Under the pieces are notes generated by a model. The model was given only the letters and a program-made list of their open reading frames with translations. It was not told where the DNA came from and did no database searches. The position numbers and the translations under genes are program-made. A stretch of DNA of 64,000 bases from Sphingobacterium bovisgrunnientis (GTDB lineage: Bacteria > Bacteroidota > Bacteroidia > Sphingobacteriales > Sphingobacteriaceae): positions 90,330-154,329 of the forward strand of contig NZ_WUQY01000004.1 in assembly GCF_009829085.1 (NCBI RefSeq), in the 5' to 3' direction. Positions 8,623 through 17,246 of this stretch are shown in pieces; position 1 is the stretch's first letter; every line of letters begins with the position of its first letter.

Positions 8623-9590
8623 TTATCGACCAGTCAGATCCAAACGAATGGGTAGACTATAAGCAACTCTAACCAGAACACCGCGCATGTATCCTGGAGT
8701 CCATTTTTTAGCTCTTTTTAAAACGTTGATTGCAGCATCGCCAGTTCCAAATCCTAAATCTTCGTCTATTTTCATATCAACCATTTTTCCTTCTTGATCA
8801 ATAACAAAGGAAACTTTAACAGTACCTTTTACCCTAGCATTAATTGCTTCCTTGGGATAGTTGTAATTATTCGCAATAAATGTTCGTATGGCTATTATAT
8901 CTCCAGGATAAATAGGTGGTTGATGATAGTTCTTGTCATCATAAAAGTATTCCTTATTCAAGGAATCTTTTGTAACCCCTGAGATAAGCTTCCCATTATC
9001 GTATGTCTCTTCAAAGCTGTATTTGTCACCCATAAAACTTCCAGTCCATTTTCCTGTGCGTTTGTGTTTTTCGTAGTTTCCTTTTTCTACGGTAGAGTTA
9101 CTCAATTCAATTTCAGCGTACCCATTGCCATTGTAAAGATGACGTTTGCCTAAGGAATCGTGATAAACAAGTATTAACGTATCCGTAACTTTAATTTTTT
9201 CTTTTTCTTCTTTATAAGGGTATTCAAACGCTAGTTTTAGCTTTCCGTTAGAATAATAATAGTAAGCTGTATCAATCAAAACTCCATCTGGACTATAGGT
9301 TTCTTTTGTTTTTATTTTTCCATTTTCGTAAGCCTCCAGCTTTTGTCCAATAAATTTTTTGCCTTTAATGTTTGGAAATGTTCCTATTAATTTGGTTTTA
9401 TTGGTTTGAATATATTTTTCTATTACGCGGACTTGAGCGTTTTCTAATATAGATAATTCGCGATAATAATGAGCTTGCTCCTTTTCTTGGTTTCTTTACC
9501 CTCTTTCGTATATAAAGTTGTAAATGATAATTGGCCGTAAACAATTTGAATAAGCAAGCTTATCAATATTGTGCTGAATAGTCTTTTCAT
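8623..9590 (-). pseudogene. energy transducer TonB-like protein, interrupted by a frameshift
   Basis: The natural start is the ATG at 9590, giving the signal peptide MKRLFSTILISLLIQIVYGQ. That frame stops after 48 codons. The next frame continues without interruption from about 9485 to 8623 with MORN-like repeats (NGKLKLAFEYPYK, NGKLISG) and a C-terminal TonB_C domain (PKEAINARVKGTVKVSF, AINVLKRAKKWTPG). Adding one A to the AAAA run at 9482-9485 restores a 322-residue protein reading KETKKKEQAHYYREL across the join. The gene is therefore a recent pseudogene, a phase-variable allele or a sequencing error. The family is common in Bacteroidota as isolated TonB_C proteins near the outer membrane. 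Confidence 0.75.
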
Positions 9591-9735
9591 CTTAAGTTAA
9601 TCTTTTTGTCTTAATCGTAAATATAATGTTTTGAGTCTAAAACCAAAAACTTATCCTAGGACAGGAAAACACGAATTAGAGTCAAAACCTGATGATTCAG
9701 AATTCACAATGGTATATTTGAGCAAATTTTGAATA

Positions 9736-10992
9736 ATGATACACGAAAATTGGTTCAAAACATATATATACATCTGGATAGGGCAGTTTGTCTCCTTATT
9801 GACTAGCTCGGCAGTCAATTTTGCAGTAATTATATATTTGAGTTTACATTACAAGTCTGCTGAAGTATTGGCATTTGCTGGAATTGCAGGATTATTGCCA
9901 CAAGCAATTATAGGACCATTCGCGGGAGTATATATTGACCGTTGGGATCGTAAGAAAGTCATGATATACGCGGATGCTTTTATTGCATTATGTACTTTTT
10001 TGATGTCATTTGCATTTGTGAAAGGCGAAGCGAATCTGATATTTGTGTATGCACTTCTTGTTTGTCGTTCATTGGGTCAAGCTTTTCATACGCCAGCAAT
10101 GCAGGCTATTGCTCCTTTGATTGTGCCTGAGGATAAATTATTGAAAGTATCAGGGATAAATCAAATGCTACAGTCTGTCAGTATGATTGCAGGACCAGCT
10201 GTGGGTACTTTAGCGATTACTTTCTTGCCTATTTCAAAGGTTTTGTATTTGGATGTGATTGGCGCTTGTTTGGCGATAGTTTCTTTGTTATTTGTGACGA
10301 TTCCGAAGTTGACAAAGCAAAGTGAAGATAATGATATATCGACTGTATTGACAGATTTGAAATTAGGCTTCGCTGAAATTCAAAAAAATAAAGGTCTATA
10401 TATGTTATTCGTCTATGCGATGTTGACTACATTTTTTGTGATGCCTGTTGCCATTATGTATCCATTATTGACAATTGAACATTTTGCAGGGGGCAAATGG
10501 GAGATGAGCATCATCGAAGTGGTGTGGGGTGCTGGTATGTTAGTTGGTGGTGGAATCTTAAGTGCATGGCAGGGTTCTATCTCTAAAGTTATCTTAGTCA
10601 ATGCGATGCATATATTTCTGGGGTTGACATTTGTGTTTTCGGGATGGATAAGTAGTGATTTATTTTGGATATTTGTGGCTATTACAACTCTGGGCGGAAT
10701 AGGAATGTCTTTCTTCAATGCCTCTTTTATGACCATTATTCAAGAAGAAGTTAAGCCTGAATTTTTAGGACGTGTGTTCTCGATGTACTTTAGCTTTGCT
10801 ATTATCCCAAGCGTTATTGGCTTACTTTTTACAGGTTGGATAGCAGACAAAATCGGGGTGGTCAATGCTTTTATAATCAGTGGATTGGCAATGTGTGTGG
10901 TTGGATTGTTATCATTTCTAACACCTGCTGTAATGAATCTAGGGAAGAGTAAGGAATTAGGTTCTGAAGTATTACCAAATGATACCAAATAA
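9736..10992 (+). CDS. MFS transporter, MefA-like (DHA3 type) exporter
   Basis: This 418-residue membrane protein has 12 hydrophobic segments. The loop after the second segment carries the MFS motif A variant YIDRWDRKKVMIYAD near residue 70, and the central loop is near residues 195-215. The closest families are the DHA3 drug exporters (macrolide efflux MefA-like). The substrate cannot be read from the sequence, and nothing next to it suggests a resistance cassette. The ATG at 9736 gives MIHENWFKTYIYIWIGQF, a natural start. A strong hairpin follows directly after the stop. Confidence 0.85.
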   Translation: MIHENWFKTYIYIWIGQFVSLLTSSAVNFAVIIYLSLHYKSAEVLAFAGIAGLLPQAIIGPFAGVYIDRWDRKKVMIYADAFIALCTFLMSFAFVKGEANLIFVYALLVCRSLGQAFHTPAMQAIAPLIVPEDKLLKVSGINQMLQSVSMIAGPAVGTLAITFLPISKVLYLDVIGACLAIVSLLFVTIPKLTKQSEDNDISTVLTDLKLGFAEIQKNKGLYMLFVYAMLTTFFVMPVAIMYPLLTIEHFAGGKWEMSIIEVVWGAGMLVGGGILSAWQGSISKVILVNAMHIFLGLTFVFSGWISSDLFWIFVAITTLGGIGMSFFNASFMTIIQEEVKPEFLGRVFSMYFSFAIIPSVIGLLFTGWIADKIGVVNAFIISGLAMCVVGLLSFLTPAVMNLGKSKELGSEVLPNDTK

Positions 10993-10993
10993 A

Positions 10994-11020
10994 AAAAGCT
11001 TCTCAATTTGAGAAGCTTTT
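10994..11020. terminator. bidirectional terminator between MFS gene and tRNA-Gly
   Basis: AAAAGCTTCTCAA pairs with TTGAGAAGCTTTT around a one-base loop. It begins two bases after the MFS stop codon and also lies just downstream of the reverse-strand tRNA. Confidence 0.85.
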
Positions 11021-11021
11021 G

Positions 11022-11094
11022 AGCGAAAGACGAGATTCGAACTCGCGACCCCAACCTTGGCAAGGTTGTGCTCTACCAACTGAGCTACTTTCGC
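11022..11094 (-). tRNA. tRNA-Gly (anticodon GCC)
   Basis: Read on the reverse strand, GCGAAAG and CTTTCGC form a 7-bp acceptor stem. The D arm GCTCAGTTGGTAGAGC, the anticodon arm with loop TTGCCAA, and the T arm GCGAGTTCGAATCTCGT are all standard. The anticodon GCC reads glycine codons GGC and GGT. The discriminator base is T, and CCA is not encoded. It stands alone. Confidence 0.97.
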
Positions 11095-11191
11095 TTGTTT
11101 GTGATACAAAAATAATGCTTTTTTAATTTTTGTCAAGCCTTATTTTTAAAAAATATATCAAAATCACTTGATTCGCTTAATTTTTAGTCAC

Positions 11192-12733
11192 TTAAATTTT
11201 TATAGCATCCACACAATTAATCCCGTCAATAGCTGCGGAAACAATTCCTCCCGCATAACCAGCACCTTCAGCACATGGATATAACCCTTTGACCTGTGGA
11301 TGTTGTAAAGTTTCTTTATCTCTCGGAATGCGAATAGGCGATGAAGTGCGCGATTCAACACCGAGAAGAATAGCTTCATTCGTATAATAGCCTTTCATTT
11401 TCTTTCCGAAAATTGGCAATGCTCCACGTAAAGCTTGATGTACAAAGTCTGGTAATACTTCATTCAAATCTACAGAGCGTGTGCCCGGTTTGTAAGAGTT
11501 TTCGGGAAGATCACGTGAAACTCTGTTTTCTACAAAATCTACCATGCGTTGAGCCGGCGCTACTAAATTGCCACCGCCCAATTGAAATGCTTGTTGTTCA
11601 ATCTGCCGTTGGAATTCTAATAAGGCAAAAGGATTTGTCGCAGCATCAGGGACATCTTCCAAATTTATTTGAATGACTGTGCCTGAATTGGCATGCGGGT
11701 TATTTCGTTTGGATGGAGACCAACCATTTACGACTATTTCATTGTGCTCCGTCGCACAAGGTGCTATAATTCCACCTGGACACATACAAAATGAAAAGAC
11801 ACCACGGTCATTCACTTGCTCTACCAAACTATAATAAGCTGGCGGAAGATTTTCATGACGTGTACTACAATGGTATTGTGCTTTGTCAATGATTTCTTGC
11901 GGATGCTCAATACGTACGCCTAGAGCAAAAGGCTTTGCTTCCAATAGCCAGTTTTTGGATCGGAATAATTCATAAATATCGCGAGCAGAGTGTCCAGTAG
12001 CTACGATAATATGTTCGGCTTCAAAAGATTTTCCATCGGCAGTTTTTACACCTGTCACTTGCCCAAATTGTTCGGTAATATCGACAACTTTCGTGTCAAA
12101 ATGTACTTCCCCTCCCATTTCCAAGATGCGATTACGCATATCCTCGATGATATGCGGTAATTTATTAGTACCGATATGTGGTCGAGCATCGATCAAAATA
12201 TCTTGATCTGCACCATGCTCTACAAAAATCGAAAGCACTTTGTTGACATCACCACGTTTATTAGACCGTGTATACAGTTTGCCATCCGAATACGTACCTG
12301 CGCCACCTTCTCCATGACAATAGTTGGATTCTGGATTGACAATGCCTTCTCTATTAATTTTCGCAAGATCACGACGTCGTTCGCGCACAGCCTTTCCGCG
12401 TTCTACAACAATAGGTTTTAAACCGCGTTCTAGGCAACGGTATGCGGCAAACAAGCCTGCTGGTCCTGCACCAATGATGATCACAGGTTTGCCTTCTTTT
12501 ACATTTTGTAATGTGCTGCTGAAAGATTCAGAGACTGGTTCTTCGTCAATAAAAAATACCACACGTGTACGGTATAAAACTGCACGGCTTCTGGCATCTA
12601 TAGATCGTTTGCGGATGTGGTAACCTTTGATTCTATGTGGCTCAACTTTTAGTTTTTGAGCACCTTGTTTTGTAATATAATTTTCATCGTAGATGAAATC
12701 TGGACTAATCGCCAGCTCAATTTCTTTTTGCAT
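11192..12733 (-). CDS. FAD-dependent dehydrogenase (COG2509 type)
   Basis: This is a 513-residue flavoprotein. The start is the ATG at 12733 (MQKEIELAISPDF), as in related proteins; a GTG 13 codons upstream is less likely. An N-terminal domain with IRKRSIDARSR precedes a dinucleotide-binding fold with VIIIGAGPAGLFAAYRC near residue 97. Later motifs include NYCHGEGGAGTYSDGKLYTR and a C-terminal FAD-contacting PCAEGAGYAGGIVSAAIDG. The family is widespread and its substrate is unknown. A TAACTTTG promoter box lies at 12772-12779. It is divergent from lemA. Confidence 0.88.
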   Translation of the reverse strand: MQKEIELAISPDFIYDENYITKQGAQKLKVEPHRIKGYHIRKRSIDARSRAVLYRTRVVFFIDEEPVSESFSSTLQNVKEGKPVIIIGAGPAGLFAAYRCLERGLKPIVVERGKAVRERRRDLAKINREGIVNPESNYCHGEGGAGTYSDGKLYTRSNKRGDVNKVLSIFVEHGADQDILIDARPHIGTNKLPHIIEDMRNRILEMGGEVHFDTKVVDITEQFGQVTGVKTADGKSFEAEHIIVATGHSARDIYELFRSKNWLLEAKPFALGVRIEHPQEIIDKAQYHCSTRHENLPPAYYSLVEQVNDRGVFSFCMCPGGIIAPCATEHNEIVVNGWSPSKRNNPHANSGTVIQINLEDVPDAATNPFALLEFQRQIEQQAFQLGGGNLVAPAQRMVDFVENRVSRDLPENSYKPGTRSVDLNEVLPDFVHQALRGALPIFGKKMKGYYTNEAILLGVESRTSSPIRIPRDKETLQHPQVKGLYPCAEGAGYAGGIVSAAIDGINCVDAIKI

Positions 12734-12771
12734 ATGTCTTACACTTGGGTATCTATCCCAAAAGATTGACA

Positions 12772-12779
12772 CAAAGTTA
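12772..12779 (-). promoter_or_regulatory. -7 promoter box TAACTTTG for the FAD dehydrogenase
   Basis: The reverse strand reads TAACTTTG, an exact TAnnTTTG match, 38 bases before the preferred ATG at 12733. It overlaps the alternative GTG start, which supports the shorter protein. Confidence 0.55.
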
Positions 12780-12893
12780 CAAAAATGATGATGAATTGTC
12801 AGTATGCAGATTTTGGCATTTGCTTTGACTTTGTATTTTAGATTTTTAAAAACTTATTTGTACATTTAGACAAACAGATTGAATTTATCACAC

Positions 12894-13472
12894 ATGAAAA
12901 AATTATTATTTGCCCTAGTTGGCTTGTTTATTACGCTTTCTTTTAGTTCTTGCGGATACAATACAATGGTATCAAAAGATGAAAACGTGAAAGCAAAATG
13001 GGCACAAGTTGAAAACGCGTATCAACGTCGTGCAGATTTGATTCCTAATTTGGTGTCGACAGTCAAAGGTGCTGCACAACATGAGCAAGGAACATTGACA
13101 GCTGTAGTCGAAGCACGTGCTAAAGCAACTTCTGTAAGTGTAAATCCTGATGATTTGTCTGATGAGTCTATTGCTAAATTTCAGCAATCACAAGATGCGT
13201 TATCGCAGTCTATAGGTCGTTTGTTAGTAAGCGTAGAAGCATACCCTGATTTAAAAGCAAATTCTAATTTCCAAGAGTTGCAAGCGCAATTAGAAGGAAC
13301 GGAAAACCGTATTTCAGTAGAACGAAGAACCTATAATGAGGCTGTTCAAGACTTCAATACGACTGTTCGTAGCTTCCCTAACAATATAATGGCGGGTATT
13401 TTTGGCTTTAAAGCAAAAGGTACTTTCCAAGCGGCAGAAGGTTCAGATAAAGCTCCTACAGTTTCATTCTAG
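12894..13472 (+). CDS. lemA: LemA family lipoprotein
   Basis: This is a 192-residue protein. The start at 12894 gives the lipoprotein signal MKKLLFALVGLFITLSFSSC, with Cys20 as the lipidation site. The mature part is the LemA helical bundle: WAQVENAYQRRADLIPNLVSTVKG is the family hallmark (seen around residues 36-60), with ENRISVERRTYNEAVQDFN near 140. The biochemical role of LemA is unknown. It precedes two TPM-domain genes, and the lemA-TPM arrangement recurs across bacteria. It probably sits on the outer leaf of the inner membrane or on the outer membrane. Confidence 0.92.
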   Translation: MKKLLFALVGLFITLSFSSCGYNTMVSKDENVKAKWAQVENAYQRRADLIPNLVSTVKGAAQHEQGTLTAVVEARAKATSVSVNPDDLSDESIAKFQQSQDALSQSIGRLLVSVEAYPDLKANSNFQELQAQLEGTENRISVERRTYNEAVQDFNTTVRSFPNNIMAGIFGFKAKGTFQAAEGSDKAPTVSF

Positions 13473-13552
13473 ACTTTTTAATCCATTGTATATTAAGATG
13501 AATATTGGAGTTATATATAGTCCAGTATTCATCTTTTATTTTTAGTAATGAT

Positions 13553-13987
13553 ATGGCTATTTTAAATTCAGATGAGCAAGAGCGCGTGGTGCACGCAGTA
13601 AGTGTTGCGGAGAATATGACTTCTGGTGAAATCCGCGTTGTCGTAGAAAATGTAGTTGGAAATAATCTTACTGCAATTCAGAAGGCAGAAAAATACTTTT
13701 TCGAACTCAATATGCATAAGACGTTACGCCGCAATGGCGTGTTAGTATACTTGGCTGTTGCAGATCATCAATTCGCTATTATTGGTGATGCAGGTATTAA
13801 TGCTAAAGTACCAAGTGACTTTTGGGAAAATACAAAAAACAAAATGTTAGCACATTTTAAAGTTGGTGATTTTGCATCGGGATTGGTAGAAGGCATTCAT
13901 GATGCAGGAGAGCAATTGCACCAATTTTTTCCGCGTCAAGAAGACGACGTGAACGAATTACCAAACGACATTCATTTTGGTCATTAA
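13553..13987 (+). CDS. TPM domain protein (soluble)
   Basis: This is a 144-residue protein started at ATG 13553 (MAILNSDEQERVVHAV). It is essentially one TPM domain (TLP18.3/Psb32/MOLO-1), with SGEIRVVVENVV, LRRNGVLVYLAVADHQFAIIGDAGINAKV and a C-terminal helix. There is no signal peptide or membrane segment, unlike its neighbour. It has an acidic C-terminal tail (QEDDVNELPND). It lies between lemA and the second TPM gene, and the stop codon and the next start are about 10 bp apart. TPM proteins are implicated in membrane-protein quality control in plastids; the bacterial role is open. Confidence 0.85.
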   Translation: MAILNSDEQERVVHAVSVAENMTSGEIRVVVENVVGNNLTAIQKAEKYFFELNMHKTLRRNGVLVYLAVADHQFAIIGDAGINAKVPSDFWENTKNKMLAHFKVGDFASGLVEGIHDAGEQLHQFFPRQEDDVNELPNDIHFGH

Positions 13988-13997
13988 TATTGATTCT

Positions 13998-14822
13998 ATG
14001 ATTTCTCTAAAGAAAAATAAAATTTTACCTTCCTTATTTTTTACAGCTCTATTGTTCATTAGCGCAATTACGACGCTATTCGGACAAGATTTGCCGCCTG
14101 TATCTCGTACGATTGTTTCGGATTTTACCAATACATTATCCTCATCACAACGAGATGCTTTAGAACGTAAGTTGGTTGCATTTAATGATACGACATCGAC
14201 TCAAATCGCAGTGGTATTGGTAAATAGTACGGATGGCTATGATGTATCTGACTATGCGGTTCGCTTAGCTAAAAAATGGGGTATAGGTGATGCCAAATAC
14301 AACAATGGAGTCCTATTGTTGGCTGCTATTGGTGATCGAGCAGTAACTATTCAGACGGGGTATGGTGTTGAAGGAGCATTGCCAGATGCAATTGCGTACC
14401 GAATTATTGAGAACGATATCAAACCAGCTTTTAGATCTGGTGATTATTACGCTGGATTGGATAATGCAACAAACTCCATTATTTCTTACACCAAAGGTGA
14501 ATATAAAGCTGAAAAAAGGTCTTCTAAATCTTCTGATGGTGGTGGGGGCATTAGCGGAATTTTTGTTATAGTGGTCATCGTTATAATCTTTGCTTTGATA
14601 TCAAAGGGTGGAGGCGGCAATAATAGAGGTGGTAAAGTGATTAATGGCAAAGGCTCAAATGATCTATTCTGGTGGATGCTACTGAGTGGCCTAGGTGGTG
14701 GCGGAAATTCCCGTGGCGGCGGCGGTGGTTTTGGCGGTTTCGGTGGCGGAGGTTCTGGAGGTGGCTTCGGAGGTTTCGGAGGAGGTGATTTTGGCGGTGG
14801 TGGCGCAAGCGGACGCTGGTAA
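13998..14822 (+). CDS. YgcG-type TPM domain protein with membrane anchor and Gly-rich tail
   Basis: This is a 274-residue protein started at ATG 13998. It has an N-terminal signal peptide (MISLKKNKILPSLFFTALLF..., about 30 residues ending in FGQ). The TPM domain covers about residues 35-165 (LAKKWGIGDAKYNNGVLLL, VTIQTGYGVEGALPD). A transmembrane helix follows at about residues 190-206 (IFVIVVIVIIFALIS), and the tail is a Gly/Phe/Ser-rich low-complexity region ending GGGASGRW. This architecture is typical of YgcG-type proteins found beside lemA. The Gly-rich tail may face the cytoplasm. Confidence 0.88.
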   Translation: MISLKKNKILPSLFFTALLFISAITTLFGQDLPPVSRTIVSDFTNTLSSSQRDALERKLVAFNDTTSTQIAVVLVNSTDGYDVSDYAVRLAKKWGIGDAKYNNGVLLLAAIGDRAVTIQTGYGVEGALPDAIAYRIIENDIKPAFRSGDYYAGLDNATNSIISYTKGEYKAEKRSSKSSDGGGGISGIFVIVVIVIIFALISKGGGGNNRGGKVINGKGSNDLFWWMLLSGLGGGGNSRGGGGGFGGFGGGGSGGGFGGFGGGDFGGGGASGRW

Positions 14823-14910
14823 CTGTTAATTGGTGTTAAAAATTCGTAAAAGGAAAATAATTAATCAGTATAAAATCTATATTTGATAGATAACTAAGAT
14901 ACAAGATTAG

Positions 14911-16032
14911 ATGAAGAATATTTTATTTGCAATGCTAGTGGGGGTACCTGCATTGTCATTTGCTCAAGAAGATTATACAGTTAAAGGTAAAATAGGTGCA
15001 CATAATGCACCAGCTAAGGTGTATTTACAATATGTAGATGGTGCTGCACGAAAATTAGATTCTGCGGAAGTTAAGAATGGACAGTTTACATTAAATGGTA
15101 CGGTATCGGCTCCTGTTGAAGCCTATGTAATTCTTTCGCCAGAAGGTAAAAGCCTTCGTGAGTTGAGCAATCCAGATTTTGGAAGCCTTTATTTATCAAA
15201 AGGCGTAATCAATTTAGAAGGTGAAACCTTAAAAGCTGCAAAATTATCAGGTAACTCTGTTAATGAGGAATATGTGAAATTCAAAAGTTTAACAAAAGAT
15301 ACAGAGCAAGCTATAGATGTTGTAAACCAAGAATATTATAACGCGACAGATGAACAAAAGAACGATGAAAACTTTGTGAATGCTTTGCGTGAAAAAATTG
15401 GACCATTGTACGAAAAACTTGAAGCGTCACAACAGGAATATTTAACAACATCTAAAAGCATTATTGCACTTAATATAATTGAGGAAAACCTTAGCGCAGA
15501 AAATGTTATAGAATATGAAGGCTATTTCAAAAGTTTTCCATCAGATTTGCAAAATAGCGCAAAAGGAAAATCTATCACGGAGAAAATGAGTAACTTAAGA
15601 AGTGTAGCCATCGGTGCTGTAGCTCCTGATTTTACATTGCCTACTCCAGATGGTAAAGAAATTTCGTTGTCTTCGTTAAAAGGGCAATATGTGTTGGTTG
15701 ATTTTTGGGCATCATGGTGCGGACCTTGTCGTCAAGAAAATCCAAATGTTGTAGCAGCATACAATAAATTCAAAGACAAAGGTTTTACGATTCTAGGCGT
15801 ATCTTTGGATTACCCAGGTAAAAAAGACGATTGGGTAAAAGCTATTGAAGATGATCAATTAGAACAATGGGCAAATGTTTCTGAATTGAAAGGTTGGCAA
15901 TCGGAAGTTGTGAAGTTGTACTCATTACGCAGTATTCCTCAAAACTTTTTATTAGATAAAGAGGGCAAAATTGTGGCGTCAAATTTAAGAGGCGAGGCGC
16001 TGGAAGATAAACTTGCCGAGCTATTGAATTAG
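14911..16032 (+). CDS. TlpA-family thiol:disulfide oxidoreductase with DUF4369 domain
   Basis: This is a 373-residue exported protein. The signal peptide is MKNILFAMLVGVPALSFAQ, followed by a DUF4369 beta domain (about residues 22-110), a helical linker, and a thioredoxin fold (about 230-373). The thioredoxin part has FWASWCGPCRQEN with Cys270 and Cys273, and the cis-Pro motif SIPQNFLLD. It probably reduces or isomerises disulfides in the periplasm. It has its own terminator and is followed by a diverged paralogue that lacks the CxxC. Confidence 0.92.
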   Translation: MKNILFAMLVGVPALSFAQEDYTVKGKIGAHNAPAKVYLQYVDGAARKLDSAEVKNGQFTLNGTVSAPVEAYVILSPEGKSLRELSNPDFGSLYLSKGVINLEGETLKAAKLSGNSVNEEYVKFKSLTKDTEQAIDVVNQEYYNATDEQKNDENFVNALREKIGPLYEKLEASQQEYLTTSKSIIALNIIEENLSAENVIEYEGYFKSFPSDLQNSAKGKSITEKMSNLRSVAIGAVAPDFTLPTPDGKEISLSSLKGQYVLVDFWASWCGPCRQENPNVVAAYNKFKDKGFTILGVSLDYPGKKDDWVKAIEDDQLEQWANVSELKGWQSEVVKLYSLRSIPQNFLLDKEGKIVASNLRGEALEDKLAELLN

Positions 16033-16057
16033 TATTGTATTTCAATATATCATAAAG

Positions 16058-16087
16058 GACCTTGATTTCTAATCAAGGTCTTTTTTT
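16058..16087 (+). terminator. terminator after the first TlpA-like gene
   Basis: GACCTTGATT pairs with AATCAAGGTC and is followed by seven or more T residues. Confidence 0.9.
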
Positions 16088-16112
16088 GTATATTTAATAT
16101 AAATGTATCATT

Positions 16113-17204
16113 ATGAGGGAAATACTTTTTATTCTACTATGTTTTCCAACATTAACATTTGGGCAGGAAAAATATCATATTATTGGTGAGATTGATCAGT
16201 TGAAAGACTATAAAATAGTTTATCTGGAATATGGTTTAATTGGCGAAGAGGAGATAGATTCGGCTATAGTTGTGGATGGAAAATTTGAATTTAAAGGTGA
16301 GGTCACCCAACCAACTTATGCACAAATCACAATTAGAAATAATAAGGTTTGGGATGGTCTGCCGCAATATATGGAGTTATTCTTGTGTTCGGGTAATACT
16401 TATATTGAAGGTGAGAAATTAGATTCTAAAATCTTGAAGGGAAATGAATTGAATGAAACTTTTGCTAAGTATAAGAAAGAGTTAGAGCCGTTGCAAAAGT
16501 GGAGAAGAAAAGAAAATGTTTTTGCAAAGGAAAATCATGATATAGTAACTAAAGGACTTGATGATGAACGTGCATTTGACTATTCATTTTTAAATTCTAA
16601 TCCCTTAAATTATTTATCATTTAATTTAATGCAGAGATTATTGTCAGAAGAGACTGTGTTAGAATTTGAGGCGAAGTATGAAAAACTAAATCATTTAAAT
16701 ATAAGCGAAAAGCATAGAACTTTATTCGAAGATCGACTTAAACGATATAAAAAAAGAGCAATTGGGCAAGAAGCTATTGATTTTTCGTTTCAATCAGTAG
16801 ATGGTGAAATTTTAAAACTATCAGATCTCAAAGGTAAGTTGGTTTTAATTCGATTTTGGGATGCAGCAGCAAATGGATGGAAGGACAAAGGTAACTTGAA
16901 AGAAGTTGACAGATTATTAGAAGAACATCAAATGTTGGATTTTGTAATACTTCGTATTTCGCTTCTTGTAGATAATAAAAACTTAAATTGGAAAAAAATG
17001 GTTCAGGAAAACACATTGAAATATGTCAGAGATGTTTGCTTGGATAGTGAAAATAGAAAATTAGTAATCGATAAATATGCTAAATATGTGAATGGGTATA
17101 GTGTTGATGATATGTTTAGTAGTTTTTTAATAGATCAAGAAGGTAAAATAATAATGGCGGGTGTAGGAGTGAAGAAATTAGATAATTATCTAAAAAAGTT
17201 GTAA
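16113..17204 (+). CDS. degenerate TlpA-like/DUF4369 protein lacking the CxxC
   Basis: This is a 363-residue paralogue of the preceding gene. It has signal peptide MREILFILLCFPTLTFGQ, a DUF4369-like N-terminal domain, a linker and a thioredoxin-like C-terminal half. Where its neighbour has FWASWCGPC, this protein reads IRFWDAAANGWKD (about residues 246-258), so both catalytic cysteines are gone. The downstream region SSFLIDQEGKIIMAGVG still matches the fold. It is probably catalytically dead as a thiol oxidoreductase and may bind a partner or ligand. The frame is intact, and codon use looks slightly more AT-rich than that of its neighbour. Confidence 0.8.
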   Translation: MREILFILLCFPTLTFGQEKYHIIGEIDQLKDYKIVYLEYGLIGEEEIDSAIVVDGKFEFKGEVTQPTYAQITIRNNKVWDGLPQYMELFLCSGNTYIEGEKLDSKILKGNELNETFAKYKKELEPLQKWRRKENVFAKENHDIVTKGLDDERAFDYSFLNSNPLNYLSFNLMQRLLSEETVLEFEAKYEKLNHLNISEKHRTLFEDRLKRYKKRAIGQEAIDFSFQSVDGEILKLSDLKGKLVLIRFWDAAANGWKDKGNLKEVDRLLEEHQMLDFVILRISLLVDNKNLNWKKMVQENTLKYVRDVCLDSENRKLVIDKYAKYVNGYSVDDMFSSFLIDQEGKIIMAGVGVKKLDNYLKKL

Positions 17205-17240
17205 TCTACCTAATACTTACCGCTAAGCATTAGGTAGATT
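17203..17240. terminator. convergent terminator
   Basis: AATCTACCTAAT pairs perfectly with ATTAGGTAGATT around a 14-nt loop, between two convergent genes. The loop is long, but the 12-bp stem is exact. Confidence 0.6.
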
Positions 17241-17246
17241 ATAAAA

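Noticed and set aside
9482..9500. Programmed -1 frameshift in the TonB-type gene
   Set aside because: The site AAG AAA AGG is not a standard slippery heptamer, and no stimulatory hairpin is seen. A one-base deletion explains it more simply.
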